This document shows positions 7,405-16,456 of a stretch of 62,666 bases of DNA, in pieces; within the stretch, counting starts at the first letter, position 1, and every line of letters starts with the position of its first letter. The position numbers were made by a program, and so were the translations under genes. The notes under the pieces were generated by a model, which was given only the letters and a program-made list of their open reading frames with translations, was not told the origin of the DNA and made no database searches. The DNA lies in contig JACESF010000020.1 in assembly GCA_013911975.1 (NCBI GenBank), positions 1 to 62,666 of the forward strand. Reading direction: 5' to 3'. The stretch is from Hyphomicrobiales bacterium. GTDB lineage: Bacteria; Pseudomonadota; Alphaproteobacteria; Rhizobiales; Xanthobacteraceae.

Positions 7405-10400
7405 TCACAGATGCAGGTCGATCTGCGAGGCGTCGTAGGCGCCCGACCCGGTGAAGCCGAAGCTCACCGTGCCGTCCGCCCCCAGGGCCCCGTTCCAGGC
7501 GGCGTTGCGGATCACGTAGCCGTCGTCGTCCTGGGAGACGATCTCGGCGTTCCAGATGCTGGTGATCTCGAACGGCATGTCGATCTCCAGTTGCCACCCA
7601 TTGGTCGCCCCGCCCTCATTGTGGATGACCACGGAGGCGTTGAACCCGCCGCCCCAGGAATCCACCAGGTTCAGCAGCGCCTCCAGGTCCGCGTCGGTTG
7701 AGCCCGACCCGCCGCCGGTCCCCGGATTGACGGGGGTGGTCGGGGTGGTGTCGTCATCCAGGATGGTGGCCTGCGCCGTGCCGACGCCGATCACCGCCCC
7801 CGACGCATCCATCAGCATCACCGAGAAGGATTCGTCCGCCTCGTCCAGGCTGTCGGGCGTCACCGCGATCTTGATCTCCTTCGTGGTCTCGCCCGGCGCG
7901 AAGGTGACGGAGCCGGTGGTGGGGGTGAAGTCCCCGTCCCCGGCGGTGCCCGCCATGGTGTGGTAGCCCACCGTCACCGCCGTGCCGGATGCCGCCGAGA
8001 GGGTGACGAGGAAGGTGGCGTAGGTGACGTCCGCCTCCCCGCCGCCCTCGCCGCCCGGGACATCAGTGGCGAAGTCGAACTTGATGGCTTCGAGATAGGC
8101 CATCTTGTTGGTGTTCACCGTGGTCCAGTCATTGGCGAGGATGCCGCCCGTGTCGCCGGAATTGGGGTTCCACGACCAGAAGGTCCAGCTGATTCCCTGG
8201 TCGCCCTCGGGGATGTCGATGGTGCCGTCATTGTCGAAGTCGCCGGCGATATAGGAGGTGATGGCCTCCAGCCACGGGGCATCCTTCGGGTCCGTGAGGT
8301 TGGTGCCGAACTCGCCGATGAAGACCGGCGCGATCCCTTCCCGGTAGATGTAGCCCCACATCTCGTCGAACTTCTCCGGAAGCTGCGCCGCGAAGTCGGA
8401 CGACTGGAACCAGGGCTGGTTGTAGACCGAGTTGGGATAGTCGTGGGCCGAATAGACCAGCTTGTCGTCCACGTTCAGCTCGATGGGCCGGTCGCGCACG
8501 CCTTCCAGGTTGCCGCCCCACCAGTAATTGTTGCCGTCATAGCTGCCGATGCCCTCGACGAAGATCAGCCAATTGTCGTTGACCGCGCCGATGGCGTTGC
8601 CCGCCCGCTCGGCCGCCGCCGCCCAGTCATTGGCCCCGCCGCCGCCCCAGGTGCCGTTATAGGGCTCGTTATGGAGGTCCGCGCCAATCACGGCGGGCTC
8701 GTCCGCATAGCGCTGGGCCAGCATCTGCCAGTCGGAGACCCAGGCGGCCTCGGAATATTGGCCGTTGTACCAGAGGCCGTTGCCCGAGGTGCCCGCGCCC
8801 GCCTCGGACCGGTGATGGTCGAGGATGATCTTCAGGCCGATCTCGCTGGCATATTCCACGATCTTGTCCATGACCTCGATGGCCGAGAGGCCCTGGAGGT
8901 CGGGATTCTTCGAGAAGTCGATGCCGTTGGGCGCCGCCGAGGTGTGCAGCATCTCGGACGAGAAGGGCAGCCGGATGGTATTGAACCCGAGGTCCACCAT
9001 CTGGTCCATCATGTCCTGGTAGCCGCGCGTCCACAGGCCGTGGGGGGCGAAGTTGGAGCTTTCGAAGCCGAACCAGTTCACGCCCGCGAGCTGGACCGTA
9101 TTGCCGTCCGCGTCCACGATCTGGTTGCCGCTGGTGGACAGCCAGCCGTCCGCCGCCGAACCGGTGGACGGGTCGCCCTCGATGACGGATGTGCCGGAGA
9201 TGCTGACCACCGGCAGGGTGCCGGACGTGTCGTCATTGACGATGGTGCCCGTGGCGCTGCCGTCCGCCAGGGTGGCGCCGCTCGGCGCGGTGAGGGTGAC
9301 GGTGAACGTCTCGTTCGCCTCCACCGCCGCATCACCGTTCACCGTCACCTGGATGGTCTTGGTGGTCTCGCCCGCCGCGAAGGTGAGCGTGCCGCTGCCC
9401 GCCCCGTAGTCGGACCCGGCCGTGGCGGTGCCGTCGCCGGTGGCATAGTGCACGCTCACCGGCCCGGTGGCCGCCTGGGACAGGGTGACGGTGAAGGTCA
9501 TCACCTTCGTGCCCGCATTGCCTTCGGCCACGCTGGCGTCGGCAATGGACAGGGTGGGCAGGACCACGTCGTCATTGACGATGGTGCCCACCGCACTGCC
9601 ATCAGCGATGGTGGCGCCGCTGGCGCCCGAGAGGGTGAAATTCACCGTCTCGTTGGCTTCCACCACCGTGTCCCCCGCCACCTGCACATAGACCACCTTG
9701 GTGGTCTCGCCGGGCGCGAAGGTGAGCGTGCCCGACAGCGCGCCATAGTCCGCGCCCGCCTGGGCCGTGCCGTTGGAGGTGCCGTAGGCGACGCTCACCG
9801 CCGTCGCGGAGGCCGCCGAGAGGGTCACGGTGAAGGCCAGCAGGCTGGTGCCGGAATGGCCCTCGACGACGGTCGCGTCGCCCACCGCCAGGGTCGGCAG
9901 GACCGGGGCCGGATCGCCCCCGACCGGGGCGCCGTTCAGCACGAAGCCGGTGGCCGTCGTGCCGCCGCTGGCCTGGAAGCCGAAGGCGGTCTCCTTCCCG
10001 GCGCCCACCGCGCCGTTGTAGCTCATGTTCTTGATGACGTAGTGGGTGCCCACATGGCTGACGATCTGGGCGTTCCAGATGTTGGTGATGGTGAAGCTCG
10101 CGTCGAACTCCACGGTCCAGCCGTTGAGGGCGGAGGCGCCCGCCTCAACCGTCATGTTGGCGGTGAAGCCGGAACCCCAGTTGCTGGACACCTGATACTC
10201 CACCGCGCCGCCCGTGCCGGGATTGGACGCCGTGTCGTCATTGGTGATGGTGCCCGTGCCCGAGCCGTCCGCGATGGTGGCGCCGGAAGGGGCGGAGAGG
10301 TTCAGGGTGAGGGTCTCGTTGCCCTCCACCACGGTGTCGCCGTTGACCGTCACCTGGACGGTCTTGGTGGTCTCGCCCGCCGCGAAGGTGAGCGTGCCGG

Positions 10401-13245
10401 AGGCCGCCGCATAGTCGGAGCCCGCCGTCGCGGTGCCGTTGGCGGTGGCATAGGCCACCGTCACGGGGCCGGTGGCCGCCGCCGACAGGGTCACGGTGAA
10501 GGTCATCACCTTCGTGCCGCTGTTGCCCTCGGCGACGGTCGCGTCCGAGACGGAGAGGGTCGGCAGGACCGGGGCCACCACGTCGTCATTGGTGATGGTG
10601 CCCGTGCCCAAGCCGTCCGCGATGGTGGCCCCTGAGGGCGCGGAGAGGTTCAGGGTGAGGGTCTCGTTGCCCTCCACCACGGTATCGCCGTTGACCGTCA
10701 CCTGGATGGTCTTGGTGGTCTCGCCCGCCGCGAAAGTGAGCGTGCCGGAGGCTGCCGCATAATCGGAACCCGCCGTGGCGGTGCCGTTGGCGGTGGCATA
10801 GGCCACCGTCACGGGGCCGGTGGCCGCCGCCGACAGGGTCACGGTGAAGGTCATCACCTTCGTGCCGCTGTTGCCCTCGGCGACGGTCGCGTCCGAGACG
10901 GAGAGGGTCGGCAGGACCGGGACCGGGTCCTCGCCGCCGCCCGAGGGCGCGCCGTTGATGGTGAAGCCGGTCGCCGCGGTGCCGCCCGCGCCGGGGGTCG
11001 CCTGGAAGCCGAAGGACGTGTCCTTCCCCGCGCCCACCGCGCCGTTATAGCTCAGGTTCTTGATGACGTAGTGGGTGCCGGTGTGGCTGACGATCTGGGC
11101 GTTCCAGATGTTGGTGATGGTGAAGCCCGCGTCGAACTCCACGGTCCAGCCGTTGAGGGCGGAGGCGCCCGCCTCCACGCTCATGTTCGCGGTGAAGCCC
11201 GAGCCCCAATTGTCGCGCACCGCATAGTCCACGCTGGCACCGGAGACCGGGGCCGCCACGTCGTCATTGACGATGGTGCCGGTGGCGACCGCGTCCGCCA
11301 GGGTGACGCCCTGCGGGTTGGACAGGGTGACGGTGAAGGTCTCGTTGGCCTCCACGGCGCTGTCGCCCATCACGTCCACATGGATGGTCTTGGTGGTCTC
11401 GCCCGGCGCGAAGGTGATGGTGCCGCTGCCCGCGACATAGTCGCTGCCCGCCTGCGCGGTGCCGTTGGCGGTGGCGTAGGCGATGGTCACGGCCTGGGTG
11501 GAGGGGGCGTCCAGGGTGACGACGAACATGAAATGCACGTGGTCGCCGTTGCCTTCCGTCACGGACAGGTCCGCGATGGAGGCGGCGGGCACGGCCACGG
11601 GCGGGGTGTCGTCGTCGTCGTTCAGGATGGTGCCGATGGCGGTCCCGTCGGCGATGGTGGCGCCGGACGGGCTGGAGAGGGTGACGGTGAAGGTCTCGTC
11701 CGCCTCCTCCACCGTGTCCGCGAGGATGTCCACATGGATCATCTTGGAGGTCTCGCCCGGCGCGAAGGTGACGGTGCCGGACGTGGCGGTGAAGTCCACG
11801 CCCGACTGCGCCGTGCCGCCGGAGGTGGCGTACTGCACGGTGACGGCGGTGGTGGACGCCTTGTCCAGCGTCACCACGAACATGAAGTGCATGTGCTCCC
11901 CGTCGCCCTCGGTCACGGCGAGGTCGGCGATGGAGATGGCGGGCAGCGTGCCGGGCGCCGTGTCCTGGTCGTCATTGACGATGGTGCCCACCGCGCTGCC
12001 GTCCGCCACCGTGGCATTCACGGGCGAGGACAGGTTCAGCGTGAAGGTCTCGTTCAGCTCCACCACCGCGTCGCCCACCACGGGCACCTGCACGGTCTTC
12101 ACCGTCTCGCCGGGGGCGAAGGTGAGGGTGCCGACGCTGGACGCATAGTCCTGCCCCGCCGTGGCGGAGCCGTTCAGCGTGGTGTAGCTGACGGTGACGG
12201 GGGAGCCGGAGGCGGCGGACAGCGTCACGGTGAACACCGCGTAGCTGGTGCCCGCATTGCCCTCGATGACGCTGGCATCGCTCACCGACAGGCTCGGCAG
12301 GCCCGCGGGCGGGGTCGCGGTGTTGATCAGGCCCTGCCATTCGGTGCGCGCGGAATTGTCCAGCGCGATGATGTTGTTCAGCTCCAGCTCATGGAGCGCC
12401 ACGCCGGTCAGCGTATAGGTCTGGTTATTGCCGGTGATGGTGATGACCGTGGAGCCGTTCACCTCGGCCACCGAGAATTCGTGGTCCTTGAACCAGCCGA
12501 AATCCAGCTTGTCCTTGGCGGGGTCGAAGTCGATGACGGTGGCCGAGCCGTAGTTCCACGCGATGACCGTGGTGACGCCCACCTCGCCGGAGGGCGGCGC
12601 GCCGGTGCCGGTGCCGGTGGGCCAGTCATTGGTGCCCGCGATCGGCACCCCCTGGGGCAGGACCTGCGAATCCGGCACTGGGCCGAAGCCGAGCTGGAGA
12701 TGCACCCGGTCCTCGCGCACCTGCGCGGCATGGAACAGGAAATTGTCCACGGACAGCTCGTCCGTGGTCACGCCCAGCAGGATGAGCGCCTGGCCGGTGC
12801 CGGAATTGGAGATGATCACGCCTTCCGGGCTGTCGGTCATGTAGATCTGTTCGCGGGTGCCGAAATAGCGGAAGTCCACCGTGTCGGTCGCGGGATCGAA
12901 GGCCACGCGGTCGATCTGGCCGATCTCGTGCGAGCGGGCATAGACGGTGTTGGCGGCGGGCGTGATGCCCTGCTCCCAGGCCAGCGCGCCGGACAGGTCC
13001 TGGCGCAGATGGTCGTTGATGATGGGAACGAAGCTGTCGATGGTGAGCTGGCCCAGCGACACGCCCACGACCACGGCCATTTCGCCCGACCAGGGGTTCA
13101 TGAAGGCGACGCCCTCGGGCGTGTCCACGACGATGCAATTGTGCACCGACACATCGCCCAGATCGAGCTTGTCCGTGGCCGGGTCGAAGCCGACGATGTC
13201 CGCGCCGGTGGTGGAAATCTGAAAGATGCGGCCGGTGTCAGCCAT
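7405..13245 (-). CDS. Giant multidomain cellulase: 8 Calx-beta, 3 CBM2, GH5 subfamily-1-like endoglucanase
   Basis: A 1946-residue protein. Order: three repeats of an unnamed FDPATDKLDLG-type unit (about 1-310); Calx-beta 1-3 (315-660); CBM2 (670-770); Calx-beta 4-5 (775-1003, nearly identical); CBM2 (1013-1107); Calx-beta 6-7 (1115-1340); first strand of Calx-beta 8 (1344-1357); GH5 (about 1362-1720); remainder of Calx-beta 8 (1737-1833); CBM2 (1852-1946). The GH5 domain closely resembles Acidothermus E1 (GVNWFGFES, HGLWTRGYQ, WTFWSWNPNSGDTGGIL); the acid/base is Glu1527 in HNEPY and the nucleophile Glu1645 in IGEFG. It should hydrolyse beta-1,4-glucan. No Sec signal peptide or RTX nonapeptides are visible, so the export route is unclear (type I secretion is a guess). 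The ATG at 13245 is preceded by GGGGAG. It ends at a strong double hairpin. Confidence 0.93.
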   Translation of the reverse strand: MADTGRIFQISTTGADIVGFDPATDKLDLGDVSVHNCIVVDTPEGVAFMNPWSGEMAVVVGVSLGQLTIDSFVPIINDHLRQDLSGALAWEQGITPAANTVYARSHEIGQIDRVAFDPATDTVDFRYFGTREQIYMTDSPEGVIISNSGTGQALILLGVTTDELSVDNFLFHAAQVREDRVHLQLGFGPVPDSQVLPQGVPIAGTNDWPTGTGTGAPPSGEVGVTTVIAWNYGSATVIDFDPAKDKLDFGWFKDHEFSVAEVNGSTVITITGNNQTYTLTGVALHELELNNIIALDNSARTEWQGLINTATPPAGLPSLSVSDASVIEGNAGTSYAVFTVTLSAASGSPVTVSYTTLNGSATAGQDYASSVGTLTFAPGETVKTVQVPVVGDAVVELNETFTLNLSSPVNATVADGSAVGTIVNDDQDTAPGTLPAISIADLAVTEGDGEHMHFMFVVTLDKASTTAVTVQYATSGGTAQSGVDFTATSGTVTFAPGETSKMIHVDILADTVEEADETFTVTLSSPSGATIADGTAIGTILNDDDDTPPVAVPAASIADLSVTEGNGDHVHFMFVVTLDAPSTQAVTIAYATANGTAQAGSDYVAGSGTITFAPGETTKTIHVDVMGDSAVEANETFTVTLSNPQGVTLADAVATGTIVNDDVAAPVSGASVDYAVRDNWGSGFTANMSVEAGASALNGWTVEFDAGFTITNIWNAQIVSHTGTHYVIKNLSYNGAVGAGKDTSFGFQATPGAGGTAATGFTINGAPSGGGEDPVPVLPTLSVSDATVAEGNSGTKVMTFTVTLSAAATGPVTVAYATANGTATAGSDYAAASGTLTFAAGETTKTIQVTVNGDTVVEGNETLTLNLSAPSGATIADGLGTGTITNDDVVAPVLPTLSVSDATVAEGNSGTKVMTFTVTLSAAATGPVTVAYATANGTATAGSDYAAASGTLTFAAGETTKTVQVTVNGDTVVEGNETLTLNLSAPSGATIADGSGTGTITNDDTASNPGTGGAVEYQVSSNWGSGFTANMTVEAGASALNGWTVEFDASFTITNIWNAQIVSHVGTHYVIKNMSYNGAVGAGKETAFGFQASGGTTATGFVLNGAPVGGDPAPVLPTLAVGDATVVEGHSGTSLLAFTVTLSAASATAVSVAYGTSNGTAQAGADYGALSGTLTFAPGETTKVVYVQVAGDTVVEANETVNFTLSGASGATIADGSAVGTIVNDDVVLPTLSIADASVAEGNAGTKVMTFTVTLSQAATGPVSVHYATGDGTATAGSDYGAGSGTLTFAAGETTKTIQVTVNGDAAVEANETFTVTLTAPSGATLADGSATGTIVNDDTSGTLPVVSISGTSVIEGDPSTGSAADGWLSTSGNQIVDADGNTVQLAGVNWFGFESSNFAPHGLWTRGYQDMMDQMVDLGFNTIRLPFSSEMLHTSAAPNGIDFSKNPDLQGLSAIEVMDKIVEYASEIGLKIILDHHRSEAGAGTSGNGLWYNGQYSEAAWVSDWQMLAQRYADEPAVIGADLHNEPYNGTWGGGGANDWAAAAERAGNAIGAVNDNWLIFVEGIGSYDGNNYWWGGNLEGVRDRPIELNVDDKLVYSAHDYPNSVYNQPWFQSSDFAAQLPEKFDEMWGYIYREGIAPVFIGEFGTNLTDPKDAPWLEAITSYIAGDFDNDGTIDIPEGDQGISWTFWSWNPNSGDTGGILANDWTTVNTNKMAYLEAIKFDFATDVPGGEGGGEADVTYATFLVTLSAASGTAVTVGYHTMAGTAGDGDFTPTTGSVTFAPGETTKEIKIAVTPDSLDEADESFSVMLMDASGAVIGVGTAQATILDDDTTPTTPVNPGTGGGSGSTDADLEALLNLVDSWGGGFNASVVIHNEGGATNGWQLEIDMPFEITSIWNAEIVSQDDDGYVIRNAAWNGALGADGTVSFGFTGSGAYDASQIDLHL
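10233..10926. repeat. Near-identical tandem repeat within the cellulase gene
   Basis: Two units of about 346 bp (10233-10578 and 10581-10926; register 348 bp = 116 codons) encode Calx-beta 4 and 5. They differ at only a few bases, for example GAG versus AAG at the GSGTG/GLGTG position. The other Calx-beta units are much more diverged, so this pair is a recent duplication or is being homogenised. Confidence 0.85.
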
Positions 13246-13506
13246 GGTCCTACTCCCCGATGAGGGCACCCTGCCCGGTGAGGGCTTTGGCCCGGTGAAG
13301 GGCGCCTGGCCCCTGCGTCAGGAGCGGTGATGTCATGGCCGGGCGTGTCATGCAGCCCACGCGGGCGGCACACTCGGTGAACACGGCAGGAAAATCGCCG
13401 GGACGGACGGGACGCGGCAGGGCTCGGCCCTTGCCGGGCGGCGCGGAATGGCCTTTGCTCTCATCGGCCCCGGAATACCGTCCGGCCAGCGTGCCAGGAG
13501 CTTCCC

Positions 13507-14610
13507 GTGTCCAACGCCTCCGCCTCCGTGCCGGGACAGATCGCGTTCGGCTGGCAGCGGCTGAGCTTCTTCTGGCGATCGCAGCTTCTGGGCTGGAGCC
13601 TGTTCGCGGTCGTCGACTTCGCCAACCGCCTGCTGACCTATCACGATGTGAAGGTGGCACTGTCCATCACGCTGCTGGTGTGGCCGGTGCTGATGGCGGT
13701 GTCCGGCGGCCTCGGCTGGCTCTATACGCGCTACCTGCCCCGGCGCCGCCTGGAGGCGCGCAGCATCTCATTGGTGATCCTGTGCTCGGTCCTCTCGGCC
13801 TCGGTCGTCATGGCGGCGGTGTTCACCGTGCGGGTGACCACGGGCTGGAGCATCCCCGGCTGGCATCCGCTGGAGGAGATCGCCGTCCCGCTGATCCATT
13901 ACAGCTTCATCCTTCTGGGCTGGAGCATCTGCTTCTTCTGGATCCGCGCGGAACTGGGCCGCCGCGCCGCCATCCAGCGGGCGTTCGCCGCCCAGGCCGA
14001 GGCCCTCAAGGCGGAGATCCAGCACCTGCGGCTCCAGCTCGATCCCCATTTCCTGTTCAACGCGCTCAACGGCGTCGCCGAGGAAATTCCCGAGCATCCC
14101 GACGCCGCGCTCGCCATGCTGACCGACCTGACCGCCTATCTGCGCCACTCGCTCTCCGGCATCGACCAGCCGGTGGTGCCCATGGAGGCGGAGGTGGCCT
14201 CGCTGCGCGCCTATCTGCGCATCCAGGAGGCCCGGTTCGGGGCGAAGCTGCGCACCCGCCTGTCCATGGATTCCGAGGCGGCGCTGCGCCCCATCGCCAA
14301 TTTCCTGCTCCAGCCGCTGGTGGAGAATGCGGTGAAGTACGGCGCACGGGGCGGACGGCTGGAGGTGGCGGTGTTCATCAAGGCCGACGGCGACACGCTG
14401 CGCATCGCCATCGTGAATACCGGCTCGCTGGAGGGCCAGACCACCCGCAAGCGCGGGCGGGGCATCGGCCTCAAGAATGTGCGGCGGCGGCTGGACGTGC
14501 ATTATCCCGGCCGGCACCGCTTCCGCCTGGAGGAGGTTCCGCCGGACCCGCAGACTGGGGCGCCTGGCCGGGTGGTCGCAGCCTTGATCCTGAAGGGGGA
14601 GCCATGCTGA
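13507..14610 (+). CDS. LytS/YehU-type sensor histidine kinase
   Basis: A 367-residue membrane kinase. Four hydrophobic segments fill residues about 20-150, followed by a short coiled linker and the His_kinase domain LQLDPHFLFNALN; the phospho-accepting histidine is His181. A GHKL ATPase follows with the N-box PLVENAVKYG and G-box RGRGIGLKNVRRRL. There is no periplasmic sensor domain, so the signal is probably sensed in the membrane. The start is a GTG. Its last codons overlap the response regulator by 7 bases, so the two form a translationally coupled pair. It is divergent from the cellulase gene; a regulatory link is possible but only positional. Confidence 0.9.
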   Translation: MSNASASVPGQIAFGWQRLSFFWRSQLLGWSLFAVVDFANRLLTYHDVKVALSITLLVWPVLMAVSGGLGWLYTRYLPRRRLEARSISLVILCSVLSASVVMAAVFTVRVTTGWSIPGWHPLEEIAVPLIHYSFILLGWSICFFWIRAELGRRAAIQRAFAAQAEALKAEIQHLRLQLDPHFLFNALNGVAEEIPEHPDAALAMLTDLTAYLRHSLSGIDQPVVPMEAEVASLRAYLRIQEARFGAKLRTRLSMDSEAALRPIANFLLQPLVENAVKYGARGGRLEVAVFIKADGDTLRIAIVNTGSLEGQTTRKRGRGIGLKNVRRRLDVHYPGRHRFRLEEVPPDPQTGAPGRVVAALILKGEPC

Positions 14611-15317
14611 GGGTGCTGGTGGTGGACGACGAGCCGCTGGCGCGCCGCGCCATGCGGCGGCTGCTGCGCGCCCATCCCGTGGAGGTGGCGGGCGAGGCGG
14701 AGACCATCGCGGAAGCCCTGGCGCTCATCGAGGCCACCCATCCCGACCTCGTCTTCCTCGACATCGAGCTGAACGGCGGCGACGGCTTCGACCTGCTGGA
14801 GGCGCTCGCGAACCCGCCCAAGGTGGTGTTCGTCACCGCCTATGCCCAGCACGCGGTGGAAGCCTTCGCGGTGGATGCGGTGGACTATCTGCTGAAGCCC
14901 GTGGCGCCCGAGCGGCTGGCGGGCGCCCTGGCCCGGGTGGAACGGCAGCTCGCCCCACGCGCCGACAAGGACGCGGACGGCGTGCTGGAACTGCGCACGC
15001 CGAGCCGCAGCGTGTTCGCCAAGCCGGCCGACATCGTCGCGCTGAAGGCGGACGGGGACTTCACGCGCGTGCTCCTGTCCGGCCAGCCGCCGCTGATGAT
15101 CTGGCGCACGCTGACCCATTTCGAGGAGCTTCTGCCCGCCCCGCCCTTCGTGCGGCTGAGCCGCTCGGTCATCATCAATCTGGAGCGCCTTCGGCGCATC
15201 GACGCGCGCTCGCGCGACGATGTGCGCCTGGTGCTGGATGGCATCGGGGACGCCCTTGCCGTGGGCCGCGCCGCCGCACAGCGCCTGCGCGATGCCATGG
15301 GCGGCCAGAAGCTCTGA
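14604..15317 (+). CDS. LytTR-family response regulator
   Basis: A 237-residue protein: receiver domain (residues 1-120; acidic pair VVDDE, phosphoacceptor Asp53 in VFLDIEL, VFVTAYAQHAVEAF and the lysine of DYLLKP) and a C-terminal LytTR DNA-binding domain (about 135-235; VALKADGDFTRV, FVRLSRSVIINLERL). This domain type binds direct repeats through beta strands. It is the partner of the overlapping LytS-like kinase. An open frame extends far upstream of the ATG at 14604 only as a shadow of the kinase gene. The ATG follows GGGGGA. Confidence 0.93.
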   Translation: MLRVLVVDDEPLARRAMRRLLRAHPVEVAGEAETIAEALALIEATHPDLVFLDIELNGGDGFDLLEALANPPKVVFVTAYAQHAVEAFAVDAVDYLLKPVAPERLAGALARVERQLAPRADKDADGVLELRTPSRSVFAKPADIVALKADGDFTRVLLSGQPPLMIWRTLTHFEELLPAPPFVRLSRSVIINLERLRRIDARSRDDVRLVLDGIGDALAVGRAAAQRLRDAMGGQKL

Positions 15318-15373
15318 ACCCGTCCGTGCTGCCCGGCACGGCCTGTGGCGTCCGATCCTAAGCCGGCTTTGTT

Positions 15374-16411
15374 TCACGCATCCTCGGCCAGCGCCCTCAC
15401 CTCCGCCATCAGCGCCGCCGGCACGGGAATGCCCTCCCGGGCCCGCTGGTCCGCCAGCGCGCGGGAGCGTTCGCCGGGCAGGAAGATGTCGTCGAAGCCT
15501 TCCTGGCGCGGCAAAGCCTTCATGGCGGCGCGCAGCGTCTCCACCTCGCCGACGAAGGTCTCCGGCTCGGAAAAGGCCGCCACGTCCATCAGCATGAGCA
15601 TGGCGCTGGACCCGCGACCCGGGCCTCCGGGGTCCGCGAGGCTCGGCGCCACAACAGGCGCGCCCGCGAGCACGCTCGTCATGGCCTCGAACATCAGCGC
15701 GAGGCCCGAGCCCTTCGGCCCGCCCAGCGGCAGCGGGATGACCGCTTCCTGGGCCCGCCGCGTGGGCGTCCCGTCCGCGTCCAGCGCCCACCCCTCGGGG
15801 ATCTCGGCATCCCGCGCCGCCAGTTGCCGCAGGCGCCCCAGGGCGGCCACGCTGGTGGCCATGTCCAGCAGCAGCGGCCCGCCCGCGCCGCCGGGCACCG
15901 CGAGGGCGATGGGGCTGGTGGAGACGCTGGGCACCCGCGCTCCGTGATAGGCCATGATGGGCTTGCCCGAGCCGATGACCAGGGCCGCGAGCCCCGCCTC
16001 GGCGGCCTTCAGCGCGTAATAGCCGATGGCGCCCGTATGGGTGGTGCGCCGCACCAGCGCAAAGCAGCCGCCATTGGCCTTCGCCCGCTCGACGGCCCAG
16101 CCCGTGGCCGCCATCATGGCCACCGCGCCGGGCGCGGCGCCGCCGTCCACCAGCAAGGTGGCGGGCAGCGCACGCACGATGGCCGGGACCGCGCGCACGT
16201 CCATCTCGCCCGACCGCGCCATCCGGGCATAGGCGGGCACGCGGACGAGCCCGTGCCCGTCCCGCCCCGTGAGATGGGACCAGACCAGAAGGTCGGCGAT
16301 GGTGGCCGCATCCTCCGTCCGGGCGCCGAGGCGCTGGAAGACCCGGATCACCAGGTCGCGCAGCTCCTGCGGGGCGTGAAGCGGCGCGGCGGGCGCGGAC
16401 GTGGCGCTCAT
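15374..16411 (-). CDS. Ldh-family NAD(P)-dependent dehydrogenase (malate/L-lactate dehydrogenase type 2)
   Basis: A 345-residue member of the Ldh/MDH type-2 superfamily, which includes (S)-sulfolactate, ureidoglycolate and 2,3-diketogulonate reductases and has a non-Rossmann NAD fold. Family motifs include SHLTGRDGHGLVRVPAY near residue 45, RRTTHTGAIGYY near 125 and LPLGGPKGSGLALMFE near 230. It lies 45 bases downstream of the extradiol dioxygenase gene on the same strand and likely forms an operon with it. The exact 2-hydroxy/2-oxo acid substrate is not evident; a ring-cleavage product derivative would fit the context. Confidence 0.88.
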   Translation of the reverse strand: MSATSAPAAPLHAPQELRDLVIRVFQRLGARTEDAATIADLLVWSHLTGRDGHGLVRVPAYARMARSGEMDVRAVPAIVRALPATLLVDGGAAPGAVAMMAATGWAVERAKANGGCFALVRRTTHTGAIGYYALKAAEAGLAALVIGSGKPIMAYHGARVPSVSTSPIALAVPGGAGGPLLLDMATSVAALGRLRQLAARDAEIPEGWALDADGTPTRRAQEAVIPLPLGGPKGSGLALMFEAMTSVLAGAPVVAPSLADPGGPGRGSSAMLMLMDVAAFSEPETFVGEVETLRAAMKALPRQEGFDDIFLPGERSRALADQRAREGIPVPAALMAEVRALAEDA

Positions 16412-16456
16412 GAGCGGTCGGTCATTGGGGGCGTCCCTGCTGCGGGCGGCTCCGGT

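Noticed and set aside
10233..10926. Tandem repeats as a possible CRISPR array
   Set aside because: Units of 348 bp coding for Calx-beta domains, without short repeats and unique spacers.
7960..13263. Long open frames on the plus strand opposite the cellulase gene (891 and 730 codons)
   Set aside because: They are antisense shadows of the repetitive GC-rich Calx-beta coding sequence. Their products are His/Gly/Arg-rich without any domain, and the minus-strand frame has full domain support.
13335..14603. Upstream extension of the LytTR regulator frame
   Set aside because: This part overlaps the kinase gene in another frame and has no domain content; the receiver domain begins at the ATG at 14604.
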